Shown here in pieces: positions 9,182 through 19,276 of a stretch of DNA of 64,000 bases. A model generated the notes under the pieces. It ran no database searches, had not been told where the DNA came from, and saw nothing but the letters and a program-made list of their open reading frames with translations. Source of the stretch: Variovorax sp. Sphag1AA (GTDB lineage Bacteria; Pseudomonadota; Gammaproteobacteria; Burkholderiales; Burkholderiaceae_C); assembly GCF_014192575.1 (NCBI RefSeq), contig NZ_JACHYC010000006.1, positions 602,728 to 666,727 on the forward strand, in the 5' to 3' direction. Made by a program: the position numbers and the translations under genes. Position 1 is the first letter of the stretch, and every line of letters starts with the position of its first letter.

Positions 9182-9955
9182 ATGCAAGCATCCATCGCCG
9201 TCGACCTCCAGCCCATCGTGCAGTACCTGCTGCGCATCGGCGACACCTGCCTGATCCACGCGCAGCGGCTCTCGGAGTGGTCCGGGCACGCGCCCATCCT
9301 GGAAGAAGACATCGCCATGTCGAACATGGCGCTCGACCTCATCGGCCAATCGCGCGCGGTGCTCACGCTCGCGGGCGAGCTCGAAGGCCAGGGCCATGAC
9401 GAAGACCAACTCGCCTTCCTGCGTCAGGAGAAGGACTTCCGCAACCTCACCATGGTCGAACTGCCGCGCGGCGACTTCGCTTTCACCGTCATGCGCAACG
9501 CGATGATGGCGACGTTGATGAAGCTGCTGTGGGAGCGCCTGCACGAGTCGAGCAACGCCGAACTCTCCGCGATCGCCGGCAAGGCGATCAAGGAAGCGCG
9601 CTACCACCAGCAGCATGCGGCCGACTGGGTCGTGCGTCTCGGCGACAGCACCGACGAAGCGCGCCAGCGCATCGAGAAGGCGCTGCGCGACCTGTGGCTC
9701 TACGTGCCCGAGCTGTTCGAATCCGACGCGATCGACGAAGCGGCGAGCGCCGACGGCATCGGCCCGCGCTGGTCTGACCTGAAGGCCAAGTGGCTCGAAG
9801 AGATGAACACCATCCTCGATGAAGCCACGCTCAAGCGCCCCGAAGACGCGGCCTTCCGCAGCACCGGCAAGAACGGCGTGCACAGCGAGCACATGGGCTA
9901 CATCCTCACCGAGATGCAGTACCTGCAGCGCGCCTACCCCGGGGGCGTGTGGTGA
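9182..9955 (+). CDS. paaC: PaaC, structural ferritin-like subunit of phenylacetyl-CoA epoxidase
   Basis: A ferritin-fold partner of PaaA, 257 residues from ATG 9182. It shows QRLSEWSGHAPILEEDIAM and KEARYHQQHAADWVVRLGD, typical of PaaC. It shapes the CoA binding site but has no active di-iron centre in characterised members. I prefer ATG 9182, with AGG 8 nt upstream; a GTG at 9173 is in frame but lacks a ribosome site. It overlaps or abuts paaD: the stop TGA is nested in GTGA at 9952-9955, so translation is probably coupled. Confidence 0.95.
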   Translation: MQASIAVDLQPIVQYLLRIGDTCLIHAQRLSEWSGHAPILEEDIAMSNMALDLIGQSRAVLTLAGELEGQGHDEDQLAFLRQEKDFRNLTMVELPRGDFAFTVMRNAMMATLMKLLWERLHESSNAELSAIAGKAIKEARYHQQHAADWVVRLGDSTDEARQRIEKALRDLWLYVPELFESDAIDEAASADGIGPRWSDLKAKWLEEMNTILDEATLKRPEDAAFRSTGKNGVHSEHMGYILTEMQYLQRAYPGGVW

Positions 9956-9969
9956 ACACCGAGGCCGTC

Positions 9970-10467
9970 ATGGCAACGCGCAGCGAACAAGCCTGGGACG
10001 TGCTGTCGACAGTGCTCGACCCCGAGGTGCCGGCGCTGTCGGTGCGTGACCTCGGCATCGTGCGCGACGTTGTGGAGCACGATGACCGACTCGAAGTGGT
10101 GCTCACCCCGACCTACTCGGGCTGTCCCGCGACCGAGGTCATCGAGCACGACGTGCTGAGCGCGATCGAGAAGGCCGGCCTCGGCCCCGCCTACGTGACG
10201 CTGCAGCGTGCGCCGGCCTGGACCACCGACTGGATCAGCGCCGAAGGCCGCCGCAAGCTCTTCGAATACGGCATCGCGCCGCCCGGCCCGGCGCCCGATG
10301 GCGCAGTGCCGATCCGCATCTTCGGCCGTAAGGCCGACACGGTGATCTGCCCGCGCTGCGGCAGCAAGAACACGGAGCGTCTCTCCGCGTTCGGCTCCAC
10401 GGCCTGCAAGTCCATGTATCGCTGCATCTCGTGCCGCGAACCGTTTGAACATTTCAAGCCGATCTGA
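9970..10467 (+). CDS. paaD: PaaD (PaaJ), iron-sulfur assembly-like protein of the epoxidase
   Basis: An MIP18/DUF59-type protein of 165 residues that matures the Fe-S or di-iron centres of the epoxidase. VLDPEVPALSVRDLGIVRDV and PTYSGCPATEVIEHDV mark the DUF59 domain. The C-terminus carries a zinc-ribbon pattern, CPRCGSKN then CKSMYRCISCREPFEHFKPI. Three starts are possible: GTG 9949, GTG 9952 overlapping the paaC stop, and ATG 9970 with GAGG 5 nt upstream. The last gives the length closest to E. coli PaaD, but the coupled GTG cannot be excluded. Confidence 0.94.
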   Translation: MATRSEQAWDVLSTVLDPEVPALSVRDLGIVRDVVEHDDRLEVVLTPTYSGCPATEVIEHDVLSAIEKAGLGPAYVTLQRAPAWTTDWISAEGRRKLFEYGIAPPGPAPDGAVPIRIFGRKADTVICPRCGSKNTERLSAFGSTACKSMYRCISCREPFEHFKPI

Positions 10468-10484
10468 AGCGGCGGAGTCCCCAC

Positions 10485-11570
10485 ATGAGCGTGATGTTCC
10501 ATCCCTTGACGGTGCGCCAGATCGCACCCGACACCGAAGAGGCGGTGATCGTCTCCTTCGACGTGCCCCTTGAATTGCGCGAAGTCTTCGGCTTCACGCA
10601 GGGCCAGTACCTCACCCTGCGCAAGGACATCGACGGGCAGGACCTGCGCCGCTCGTATTCGATCTGCGCCGGCGTCGACGACGGCGAACTGCGCGTCGGC
10701 GTGCGCAAGGTCAAGGGCGGCACCTTCTCCAACTGGATCAACGAAAAGCTCCAGCCGGGCGACACCATCAACGTGATGGCGCCGCAAGGCCGCTTCTTCG
10801 TGCCGATCGAGCCCGAATCGAAGCGCCACCACGTCGGCATCGTCGGCGGCAGCGGCATCACGCCGATCCTGTCGATCATGAAGACGGTGCTGGCGCGCGA
10901 GCCCAACTCGCGCTTCACGCTGATCTACGGCAACCGCAAGCTGCAGTCCACGATGTTCAAGGAAGAGCTTGAGGACCTGAAGAACCGCTACATGACGCGC
11001 CTGGTGCTGCACCACGTGTTCAGCGGCGAGCCGACCGATGCGCCGCTCAACATGGGCCGCATGAGCCGCGAGAAGCTGGCCGAGTTCTTCGCCAGCGTGG
11101 TGCCGGCCGGCAGCATCGACCACGCCTACATCTGCGGCCCGTTCCAGATGAACGACGAGGCCGAAGCCGCGTTGCTGGGCGCTGGCGTGCCCGAAGACCG
11201 CATCCACATCGAGCGCTTCGGCGTTGCGACGCCCGAAGGCGCGCCGGTGGGTGCGGTGATCCATGAAGCGCGACCGGGCGATGCCGAAGTCGCGAAGATC
11301 GTGATCATCCGCGACGGCCTGCAACGCGAGATCGAGTTCCGCAAGGACCAGCCGAGCATCCTCGACTGCGCATCGGCTTCGGGCCTCGAAGTGCCGTTCT
11401 CATGCACTTCCGGCGTGTGCGGCACCTGCCGTGCAAAGGTCGTCGAAGGCGAGGTGCGAATGGAGCGAAACTTCGCGCTCGACAAGAACGAGGTCGCGGC
11501 CGGCTTCGTTCTGACCTGCCAGGCCCATCCATTGACAGAGAAGGTGGTCCTCTCATTCGACGAACGCTAG
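10485..11570 (+). CDS. paaE: PaaE, NADPH-dependent reductase of phenylacetyl-CoA epoxidase
   Basis: A 361-residue two-part flavoprotein. The N-terminal ferredoxin-NADP reductase module has the FAD motif DLRRSYSICAG and the nucleotide-binding GIVGGSGITPILSI. The C-terminal plant-type 2Fe-2S domain has cysteines at about 307, 312, 315 and 345 (CTSGVCGTC and LTCQAHP). It passes electrons from NADPH to PaaA. It ends the paaABCDE block; the TetR regulator starts 13 bp later. All cofactor motifs are intact. Confidence 0.96.
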   Translation: MSVMFHPLTVRQIAPDTEEAVIVSFDVPLELREVFGFTQGQYLTLRKDIDGQDLRRSYSICAGVDDGELRVGVRKVKGGTFSNWINEKLQPGDTINVMAPQGRFFVPIEPESKRHHVGIVGGSGITPILSIMKTVLAREPNSRFTLIYGNRKLQSTMFKEELEDLKNRYMTRLVLHHVFSGEPTDAPLNMGRMSREKLAEFFASVVPAGSIDHAYICGPFQMNDEAEAALLGAGVPEDRIHIERFGVATPEGAPVGAVIHEARPGDAEVAKIVIIRDGLQREIEFRKDQPSILDCASASGLEVPFSCTSGVCGTCRAKVVEGEVRMERNFALDKNEVAAGFVLTCQAHPLTEKVVLSFDER

Positions 11571-11583
11571 TAGAAGGAATCCC

Positions 11584-12207
11584 ATGGCCCGTGGACGCTC
11601 ACCCGGTTACGACGATCAGCGCGAGATGATCCTGGAGCATGCCGCGCAGCTCTTCGCCAACCGCGGCTACTCCGCCACCTCGATGAACCAGGTGGCGGAA
11701 GCGTGCGGCTTCTCCAAGGCCTTGCTCTATCACTACTACCGCGACAAATACAGCCTGCTCGTCAGCATTGCCGAGAACCATGTGTCGCGCCTCGAAGGGC
11801 TCGTCACAGACGTCGAGGCCCAGAAGCTCGACGCCGAGGCGCACCTGCGCGAACTCATCCGCCGCTTCGTTCAGGAATACGCCGGCGCGCGGCATGCGCA
11901 TCGCGTGCTGACCGAGGACGTGAAGTTCATGGAAGAGGGTGACCGCGAGCGCGTGCTCGGCACGCAACGCAAGGTGGTGTCGGGCTTCGCGCGCGCGGTG
12001 CTCGAACTGCGCCCCGACCTGCAAGACGCCGCGCTCGCCAAGCCGCTGACCATGCTGCTGTTCGGCATGATCAACTGGATGTTCATCTGGATGCGCCCAG
12101 ACGGCGAACTCGACTACGACGCCATGGCCCCGGTGGTGGCCGATCTCTTCCTCGGGGGTCTCCCCGGCGTGAGGATTCCCCAGCGCATCGTCCACGTGGA
12201 CGCATAG
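11584..12207 (+). CDS. paaR: TetR-family regulator, probable PaaR repressor
   Basis: A 207-residue TetR-type protein. The N-terminal DNA-binding domain is clear: ILEHAAQLFANRGYSATSMNQVAE, then the recognition helix ACGFSKALLYHYYRDKYSLL. The C-terminal half is the variable ligand domain. In Betaproteobacteria phenylacetate genes are controlled by a TetR-type PaaR that is released by phenylacetyl-CoA. Position directly after paaE, and the single 14-bp palindrome at 5130, support that role here. It would then be autoregulated as part of the operon. The symbol rests on context. Confidence 0.82.
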   Translation: MARGRSPGYDDQREMILEHAAQLFANRGYSATSMNQVAEACGFSKALLYHYYRDKYSLLVSIAENHVSRLEGLVTDVEAQKLDAEAHLRELIRRFVQEYAGARHAHRVLTEDVKFMEEGDRERVLGTQRKVVSGFARAVLELRPDLQDAALAKPLTMLLFGMINWMFIWMRPDGELDYDAMAPVVADLFLGGLPGVRIPQRIVHVDA

Positions 12208-12252
12208 AACCACAGCTCACTTTTTCATCAACCACCAAAACGGAGACATGCA

Positions 12253-13407
12253 ATGACACACTTCAAACCCCTCGCGGTGATCGCGGCCCTCTTGGCGTCG
12301 GCGCTCGCACATGCAGACATCAACGTCGGCGTGACCGTCTCGGCCACCGGCCCGGCCGCGTCGCTCGGTATTCCCGAGAAGAACACCATCGCGCTGATGC
12401 CCAAGACCATCGGGGGACAGAAGGTCAACTACATCGTGCTCGATGACGCCAGCGACACTACTGCCGCGGTCAACAACACGCGCAAGCTGATCTCCGAGAA
12501 CAAGGTGGACATCATCCTCGGCTCGACCACCACGCCGAACTCGCTCGCGATGATCGATGTGGCCGCCGAGAACCAGACGCCCGTGATCTCCATGGCCGCA
12601 TCGGCCCGCATCGTCGAGCCGGTCGATGCCAAGAAGCGCTGGGTCTTCAAGACGCCGCAGAACGACATCATGATGTCGCTCGCGATCGCCGAGCACATGG
12701 CCTCCAACGGCGTGAAGACGGTGGGCTTCGTCGGCTTCTCCGACGCCTACGGCGAAGGCTGGTTCCAGGAGTTCTCGAAGGCTGCCGATCTCAAGAAGCT
12801 GAAGATCGTCGCCAACGAGCGCTATGCGCGCACCGACACCTCGGTCACTGGCCAGACGCTCAAGCTGATGTCCGCCAAGCCCGACGCGATCCTCGTGGCC
12901 GGCTCCGGTACGCCGGCTGCACTGCCGCAGAAGAGCCTCAAGGAGCGCGGCTACGCTGGCAAGGTCTATCAGACGCACGGCGTCGCCAACGCGGACTTCC
13001 TGCGCGTGGGCGGCAAGGATGTCGAAGGCACCATCCTGCCGGCCGGCCCGGTGCTCGTCGCCGAGCAACTGCCTGCCAGCAACCCGGTGAAGAAGTCCGC
13101 GCTGGCCTATGTGGCCGCCTATGAAGCGGCGAACGGCAAGGGCTCGGTCTCGACGTTCGGCGCGCATGCATGGGACACCGGCCTGCTGATGGCTGCTGCC
13201 GTTCCGGTTGCACTCAAGAAGGCACAGCCCGGCACGCCCGAATTCCGCGCCGCACTGCGTGATGCGCTCGAACAGGTCAAGGAACTGCCGGGTGCGCATG
13301 GCGTGTTCAACATGACGCCGAACGATCACCTCGGCCTCGACCAACGCGCCCGCGTCATGGTGAAGATCGAGAACGGCAACTGGAAATACATCCCGCCATC
13401 ACCTTGA
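12253..13407 (+). CDS. Periplasmic substrate-binding protein of a branched-chain-amino-acid-type ABC transporter
   Basis: A 384-residue LivK/LivJ-like binding protein with a Sec signal peptide (cleavage near residue 21, after ALAHA). The mature part begins INVGVTVSATGPAASLG and shows the Peripla_BP_6 pattern, including VDIILGSTTTPNSLAM and ITPVISMAASARIVEP-like text. The gene lies between the paa regulator and the transporter subunits, so its ligand is probably phenylacetate or a related aromatic acid rather than a branched-chain amino acid; this is inference. Its stop is followed by a copy of the dispersed stem-loop element before livH, which may raise its mRNA level relative to the permease. 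Confidence 0.88.
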   Translation: MTHFKPLAVIAALLASALAHADINVGVTVSATGPAASLGIPEKNTIALMPKTIGGQKVNYIVLDDASDTTAAVNNTRKLISENKVDIILGSTTTPNSLAMIDVAAENQTPVISMAASARIVEPVDAKKRWVFKTPQNDIMMSLAIAEHMASNGVKTVGFVGFSDAYGEGWFQEFSKAADLKKLKIVANERYARTDTSVTGQTLKLMSAKPDAILVAGSGTPAALPQKSLKERGYAGKVYQTHGVANADFLRVGGKDVEGTILPAGPVLVAEQLPASNPVKKSALAYVAAYEAANGKGSVSTFGAHAWDTGLLMAAAVPVALKKAQPGTPEFRAALRDALEQVKELPGAHGVFNMTPNDHLGLDQRARVMVKIENGNWKYIPPSP

Positions 13408-13410
13408 GCC

Positions 13411-13504
13411 ACCCCCAGGCTTCGCGCACTTCGTGTCGCTACGCCAACCCCCTTCGAGGGGGCGATACCTGCGGCCCGGCGAAGCCGGTTCCGCGGTATC
13501 CCCG
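13411..13504 (+). repeat. Dispersed palindromic intergenic element, copy 2
   Basis: This segment starts 3 bp after the binding-protein stop codon and matches copies 1 and 3 in the same orientation relative to the upstream gene. The central stem is CCCCCTTCGAGGGGG, and the right part carries CCGGCGAAGCCGGTTCCGCGG. It lies inside an operon, between the binding-protein and permease genes, so it cannot be a fully efficient terminator. Confidence 0.8.
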
Positions 13505-13550
13505 GCATGGCGCACGCAAGCCATAGGCTGACGGACTGACAGGAACGGAC

Positions 13551-14579
13551 ATGGATTTCGACATCGCCCTGTTGTTGGGGCAAGACGGCATCGTCAACGG
13601 CGCCGTCTACGGACTGATGGCGCTGGCGCTGGTGCTGGTGTTTTCCGTCACGCGGGTGATCTTCATCCCGCAGGGCGAACTGGTGGCTTTCGGCGCTTTG
13701 TCGATGGCCGCGCTCAACGCCGGACGTACGCCGGCCACGCTGTGGCTGTTGGTCGCACTGGCCGTCGCCACGCTGGCGGTCGAAGGCTGGCGCTGGAAGC
13801 GCGGCGCGACGGTGGACTGGAAGGCCACGGCCGTCTGGACCGTCGCGTTCCCGCTGGTGGCCTGCGTGCTCGTGCTCGGTGTGAAATCCACGTCGCTCGC
13901 GATGCAGGCGGTAACTGCGCTGGTGCTCATCACGCCGCTCGGCCCGCTGCTGTATCGACTGGCCTACCGGCCGCTGGCGGATGCGACGGTGCTGATCCTG
14001 CTGATCGTCTCGGTGGCGCTGCACGGCGTGCTGGTCGGCCTCGGCCTGCTGTTCTTCGGGGCCGAAGGCTCGCGCACGCCGCCCTTTTCCGAAGCAAAGG
14101 TCGAGATCGGCGGGCTCGCCATCACCGGCCAGTCAATGGTGGTGGTCGGCGTGGCCGCTGCGCTCGTGGTTCTCATGTTCCTCTTCTTCGAACGGTCCAT
14201 CGTCGGCAAGGCGTTGCGCGCCACGGCAATGAACCGCGTCGGTGCACGGCTCATGGGCATCCCGACCGACCTGTCGGGTGACCTGAGCTTCGCGCTCGCG
14301 GCGCTGATCGGCGCCGTCTCCGGCTTGCTCATCGCGCCGCTCACCACGGTGTATTACGACACCGGCTTTCTCATCGGACTCAAGGGCTTCGTCGCGGCGA
14401 TCGTCGGCGGCCTCGCGAGCTATCCCATCGCGGTGCTCGGTGCGCTGCTGGTGGGGCAGCTCGAAGCCTTCTCTTCGTTCTGGGCCAGTGCGTTCAAGGA
14501 AGTGCTCGTGTTCACCCTGATCATTCCGGTGCTGTGGTGGCGTTCACTCCATAGCCGCCACGTGGAGGACGAGGAATGA
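13551..14579 (+). CDS. LivH-type ABC transporter permease
   Basis: A 342-residue inner-membrane permease with about eight hydrophobic segments. GLMALALVLVFSVTRVIFIPQGEL and LFFERSIVGKALRATAMNR are LivH-like, the second being the cytoplasmic coupling loop. It forms the membrane channel with the LivM half of the next protein. The ATG is preceded by AGGAAC. The stop overlaps the next ATG (ATGA). The 143-bp gap before it contains the dispersed element. The likely cargo is an aromatic acid, judged only from the surrounding paa genes. Confidence 0.88.
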   Translation: MDFDIALLLGQDGIVNGAVYGLMALALVLVFSVTRVIFIPQGELVAFGALSMAALNAGRTPATLWLLVALAVATLAVEGWRWKRGATVDWKATAVWTVAFPLVACVLVLGVKSTSLAMQAVTALVLITPLGPLLYRLAYRPLADATVLILLIVSVALHGVLVGLGLLFFGAEGSRTPPFSEAKVEIGGLAITGQSMVVVGVAAALVVLMFLFFERSIVGKALRATAMNRVGARLMGIPTDLSGDLSFALAALIGAVSGLLIAPLTTVYYDTGFLIGLKGFVAAIVGGLASYPIAVLGALLVGQLEAFSSFWASAFKEVLVFTLIIPVLWWRSLHSRHVEDEE

Positions 14580-16402
14580 CGCGCCGCCACTTCACCCTCA
14601 TCTGCATTGCCGCGCTGGCGCTGTGCTGGGCTTGGCTGCCCGAGTTCACCGTCACGATGTTCAGCTACATCGGCCTCTATTCGATGGTCGCGGCAGGCCT
14701 CGTGATGCTCACCGGCATCGGCGGCATGACCTCCTTCGGGCAGGCTGCGTTCGTCGCCATCGGTGCGTATGCCACCGCGTGGGTCTGCACTTCACCCGCT
14801 GCGACTGCCGCACTGGGCGGCGTGGTGCCGGCCGGTGCATTGCCATGGGTCGGCCTCGCGCTGGGCCTGGTGCTGACCTTCCTCGTCGCTTGGGCGCTGG
14901 GTGCAATCACGCTCAAGCTCTCCGGCCACTACCTGCCGCTGTGCACCATTGCATGGGGGCTGAGCCTCTACTTCCTGTTCGGCAACCTCGAGTTCCTCGG
15001 TGGGCAAACAGGTATCACCGGCCTGCCGGCGCTGACCATTGCAGGCCTCTCGCTCGCATCCCCGCGCGCACTCGGGCCGCTGATCTGGGCGCTGCTGCTG
15101 CTCTCGCTCTGGGCGCTGCACAACCTGCTCGATTCGCGTGAAGGCCGTGCGATCCGCGCGCTGAAGTCCGGCCGCGTGATGGCCGAATCGATGGGCGTCG
15201 ACACCGCGCGCTACCGCGTCAAGGTGTTCGTGCTCGCAGCGCTGCTGGCGGCGCTGTCGGGCTGGCTCTATGCGCACATGCAGCGCTTCGTGAACCCGAC
15301 GCCGTTCAACCTCAACATCGGCATCGAGTACCTCTTCATGGCAGTGGTTGGCGGTGCTGGCCATCTGTGGGGTGCGGTGCTCGGCGCGACGCTGATCACG
15401 CTGGTCAAGGAACAGCTGCAGGACATCCTGCCCAAGCTGCTCGGCGCCAGCGGCAATTTCGAGGTGATCGTCTTCGGCCTGCTGATGCTCTTCGTGCTGC
15501 AGCGTTTTGCCGAAGGCCTGTGGCCGACGCTCGCGCGCTGGTCGTCGCGCTTCCTCAAGCCCGAGCCCGTCCATGTGCCGAAGTCGACGGCGTCGCTCGC
15601 AAGCCGTACGCTTCCGGCTGCCGGTACGCTGCTGCTCGAATCGGACAGGGTCACCAAGCGCTTCGGCGGCCTCGTTGCCAACAACGCGGTCGCGATGACG
15701 CTCAAGGCCGGCGAGGTGCATGCGCTCATCGGCCCCAATGGCGCGGGCAAGAGCACCTTCTTCAACATGATCTCGGGCGTCGACGATCCGACCGAAGGCG
15801 AGGTGCGTCTCATCGGCGAGACGATGAACGGCAAGCCTTCGCGCGACTACGCCGCACGTGGCCTCGGCCGCACCTTCCAGCATGTGCGCCTGCTCGGCAC
15901 ACGCACCGTGCTGGAGAACGTGGCCGTCGGCGCGCACCGCCGCGGACGTCACGGCTGGATCGCTTCGATGCTGCGGCTCGACCGCGCCGAAGAGGCAGCA
16001 CTGCTTGCCGAAGCGCGTCGCCAGATCGAACGGTGCGGCCTCGGCGAATACGCCGACGTGCCCGCAGCCTCGCTTGCACTCGGCCAGCAGCGGGTCGTCG
16101 AGATCGCCCGTGCGCTCGCCGGCCAACCTGCAGCGCTGCTGCTCGATGAGCCCGCCGCCGGTCTGCGCCACCTGGAAAAGCAGGCGCTCGCAACCCTGCT
16201 GTCGCAACTACGCGCCGAAGGCCTGGGCATCCTCATCGTCGAGCACGACATGGAATTCGTGATGAACCTCGCCGACCGCATCACGGTGCTGGAGTTCGGC
16301 ACCGTCATCGCTGAAGGCACGCCCGCCGAAGTGCAGGTCAACCCCCGTGTGCTCGACGCCTATCTGGGCGGCAGCGACGAACCCGTCCCCATGGCGGCTT
16401 GA
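14576..16402 (+). CDS. Fused LivM permease-LivG ATPase of the ABC transporter
   Basis: One 608-residue chain holds two subunits that are separate in E. coli. Residues 1 to about 330 are a LivM permease with multiple membrane segments and the loop GRVMAESMGVDTARYRVKVF. A short linker leads to a LivG ATPase from about residue 355: Walker A GPNGAGKST at 386-394, signature region LALGQQRVVEIARAL, and Walker B LLLDEPAAGL with Asp 524. The start overlaps the livH stop and has GGAGGACGAGGA upstream. The fusion fixes permease and ATPase in equal amounts. No frameshift is needed to explain it. Confidence 0.92.
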   Translation: MTRRHFTLICIAALALCWAWLPEFTVTMFSYIGLYSMVAAGLVMLTGIGGMTSFGQAAFVAIGAYATAWVCTSPAATAALGGVVPAGALPWVGLALGLVLTFLVAWALGAITLKLSGHYLPLCTIAWGLSLYFLFGNLEFLGGQTGITGLPALTIAGLSLASPRALGPLIWALLLLSLWALHNLLDSREGRAIRALKSGRVMAESMGVDTARYRVKVFVLAALLAALSGWLYAHMQRFVNPTPFNLNIGIEYLFMAVVGGAGHLWGAVLGATLITLVKEQLQDILPKLLGASGNFEVIVFGLLMLFVLQRFAEGLWPTLARWSSRFLKPEPVHVPKSTASLASRTLPAAGTLLLESDRVTKRFGGLVANNAVAMTLKAGEVHALIGPNGAGKSTFFNMISGVDDPTEGEVRLIGETMNGKPSRDYAARGLGRTFQHVRLLGTRTVLENVAVGAHRRGRHGWIASMLRLDRAEEAALLAEARRQIERCGLGEYADVPAASLALGQQRVVEIARALAGQPAALLLDEPAAGLRHLEKQALATLLSQLRAEGLGILIVEHDMEFVMNLADRITVLEFGTVIAEGTPAEVQVNPRVLDAYLGGSDEPVPMAA

Positions 16403-16404
16403 GC

Positions 16405-17145
<741 letters not shown>

Positions 17146-17162
17146 TTTCTTCGGAGAAATTC

Positions 17163-19208
17163 ATGACCCAGATCCTTCAAAGCTTCATCGGCGGTCGCTG
17201 GCTCGGCCAGCAGGGCGCGCAGGTGCTCCAGAGTGCCGTCAACGGGCGTCCGGTGGCGAGCACGCACGCCGAGTCCATCGACTTCGGCGAGGCGCTGCAT
17301 CACGCACGCACCGTGGGCCTCACGAACTTGCTCGCGATGGATTTCCAGCAGCGTGCGCAGCGGCTGCGCGCGCTCGCCAAGTACCTCGCTGAGCACAAGG
17401 AAGAGCTCTACGCGATCTCGGCCCACACCGGTGCGACGCGCGCCGACAGCTGGATCGACATCGAGGGCGGCGCGGGCACGCTTGCAGCCTATGCGGGCAT
17501 CGGCGGCAATGAACTGCCCTCGGGCAACCTCGTGCACGAAGGCCCCGCGATCCCGCTCGGCAAGAAGGGCAGCTTCGCCGGCACGCACATCCTGGTGCCG
17601 CGCCGTGGCGTCGCAGTGCACATCAACGCCTTCAACTTCCCGGTCTGGGGCCTGCTCGAAAAGTGGGCGCCGAGCTTCCTCGCGGGCATGCCCTGCATCG
17701 GCAAGCCGGCGACCTCGACCAGCTACCTGACCGAAGCGCTGGTGCGCCTCATGCACCGCTCGGGCCTGTTGCCCGAAGGCAGCCTGCAGCTCGTGATCGG
17801 CAGCACGGGCGACCTGCTCGACCGCCTTGACGGCGCCGACGTGGTCACCTTCACCGGCTCCGCCGACACGGCGGCCAAGCTGCGCGTGCACCCGAACATC
17901 GTTCGCCAGTCGATCCCCTTCAACGCCGAGGCCGACTCGCTCAACTGCGCGATCCTCGCACCCGACGTGTCGCCGGACGACGAGGAGTTCGACCTCTTCG
18001 TGAAGGAAGTGGCCCGCGAGATGACGGTCAAGTCCGGCCAGAAGTGCACCGCGATCCGCCGCGCGATCGTGCCGCGCCAGCATCTCGATGCGGTGGCTCA
18101 AAGGTTGAGCGCCCGCCTCGCCAAGACGGTGGTCGGCGATCCGTCGCTGGAAAGCGTCCGCATGGGCGCGCTGGCATCGCATGCGCAGCAGGCCGACGTG
18201 GCCGAGCGCGTTCGCACGCTGATGCAGGGTGCTGAACTGGTCTACGGCGAGCGCGACGGCTTCGCGCCGCAAGGCGAGGGCGTCGCGGAAGGCGCGTTCT
18301 TCTCGCCCACACTGCTCCTGTCGCGCGACCCGCTGCGCCACGACGCGGTACATGACGTCGAAGCTTTCGGCCCCGTCAGCACGCTGATGCCCTACGACGG
18401 CATCGACGAAGCGCTCGCGCTCGCCGCACGCGGTCGCGGCAGCCTCGTCGGCACGCTGGTCACCAAGGATCCGGCGACCGCCGCGAAGGCGATTCCGATC
18501 GCGGCGGCGCACCATGGCCGCATGCTGGTGCTCGATCGCGAAGCGGCGGTCGAATCCACCGGCCACGGCTCGCCGCTGCCCTTCCTGAAGCACGGCGGCC
18601 CGGGCCGCGCGGGCGGCGGCGAAGAGCTGGGCGGCCTGCGCGCGGTCAAGCACTACCTGCAGCGCACGGCGGTGCAGGGCTCGCCGACGATGCTCGCGGC
18701 AGTCACCGGTGAATACATGCGCGGCGCGAAGCTCAACGAATCCGAGGTGCATCCGTTCCGCAAGCATTTCGAGGATCTCGCGATCGGCGATTCGCTGCTC
18801 ACGCACCGCCGCACGGTCGGCGAGGCCGACCTCGTCGCCTTCGGCGGCATCTCGGGCGACTACTTCTACATGCACTTCGACGAGATCGCGGCCAAGGAGA
18901 GCCCGTTCGGCAAGCGCATCGCGCACGGGTACTTCGTGCTGTCGGCGGCGGCGGGACTCTTCGTCTCGCCCGCGCCGGGGCCGGTGCTGGCCAACTACGG
19001 GCTCGACACGCTGCGCTTCGTCAAGCCGGTGGGCATCGGCGACACCATCCGCGCGCGCCTGACCTGCAAACGCAAGATCGACCGCAACAAGAAGGACGCC
19101 AACGGCGTCGGCCAGGGCGTCGTCGCCTGGGATGTGGAAGTGACCAACCAGGACGGCGATCTGGTCGCCAGCTACGACATCCTGACGCTGGTCGCCAAGC
19201 GGAGCTGA
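17163..19208 (+). CDS. paaZ: PaaZ, bifunctional oxepin-CoA hydrolase / semialdehyde dehydrogenase
   Basis: A 681-residue two-domain enzyme. Residues 1 to about 520 are an aldehyde dehydrogenase; the catalytic Cys is residue 295 in SGQKCTAIRRAI. Residues 540-680 are a MaoC-like R-specific hydratase with GGISGDYFYMHFDEIAA (Asp 566, His 571) and GKRIAHGYFVLS. PaaZ opens the oxepin-CoA ring and oxidises the resulting aldehyde. Both active sites look intact. It is the last gene of the plus-strand paa cluster; paaF, paaH and paaJ for beta-oxidation are not in this window. Confidence 0.95.
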   Translation: MTQILQSFIGGRWLGQQGAQVLQSAVNGRPVASTHAESIDFGEALHHARTVGLTNLLAMDFQQRAQRLRALAKYLAEHKEELYAISAHTGATRADSWIDIEGGAGTLAAYAGIGGNELPSGNLVHEGPAIPLGKKGSFAGTHILVPRRGVAVHINAFNFPVWGLLEKWAPSFLAGMPCIGKPATSTSYLTEALVRLMHRSGLLPEGSLQLVIGSTGDLLDRLDGADVVTFTGSADTAAKLRVHPNIVRQSIPFNAEADSLNCAILAPDVSPDDEEFDLFVKEVAREMTVKSGQKCTAIRRAIVPRQHLDAVAQRLSARLAKTVVGDPSLESVRMGALASHAQQADVAERVRTLMQGAELVYGERDGFAPQGEGVAEGAFFSPTLLLSRDPLRHDAVHDVEAFGPVSTLMPYDGIDEALALAARGRGSLVGTLVTKDPATAAKAIPIAAAHHGRMLVLDREAAVESTGHGSPLPFLKHGGPGRAGGGEELGGLRAVKHYLQRTAVQGSPTMLAAVTGEYMRGAKLNESEVHPFRKHFEDLAIGDSLLTHRRTVGEADLVAFGGISGDYFYMHFDEIAAKESPFGKRIAHGYFVLSAAAGLFVSPAPGPVLANYGLDTLRFVKPVGIGDTIRARLTCKRKIDRNKKDANGVGQGVVAWDVEVTNQDGDLVASYDILTLVAKRS

Positions 19209-19276
19209 GGCCGGGCCGATCCGGTCGATCTTCGCCCGGCTTGCCAATCGGGCGATCGTGAGCACAATTCCGCCGC

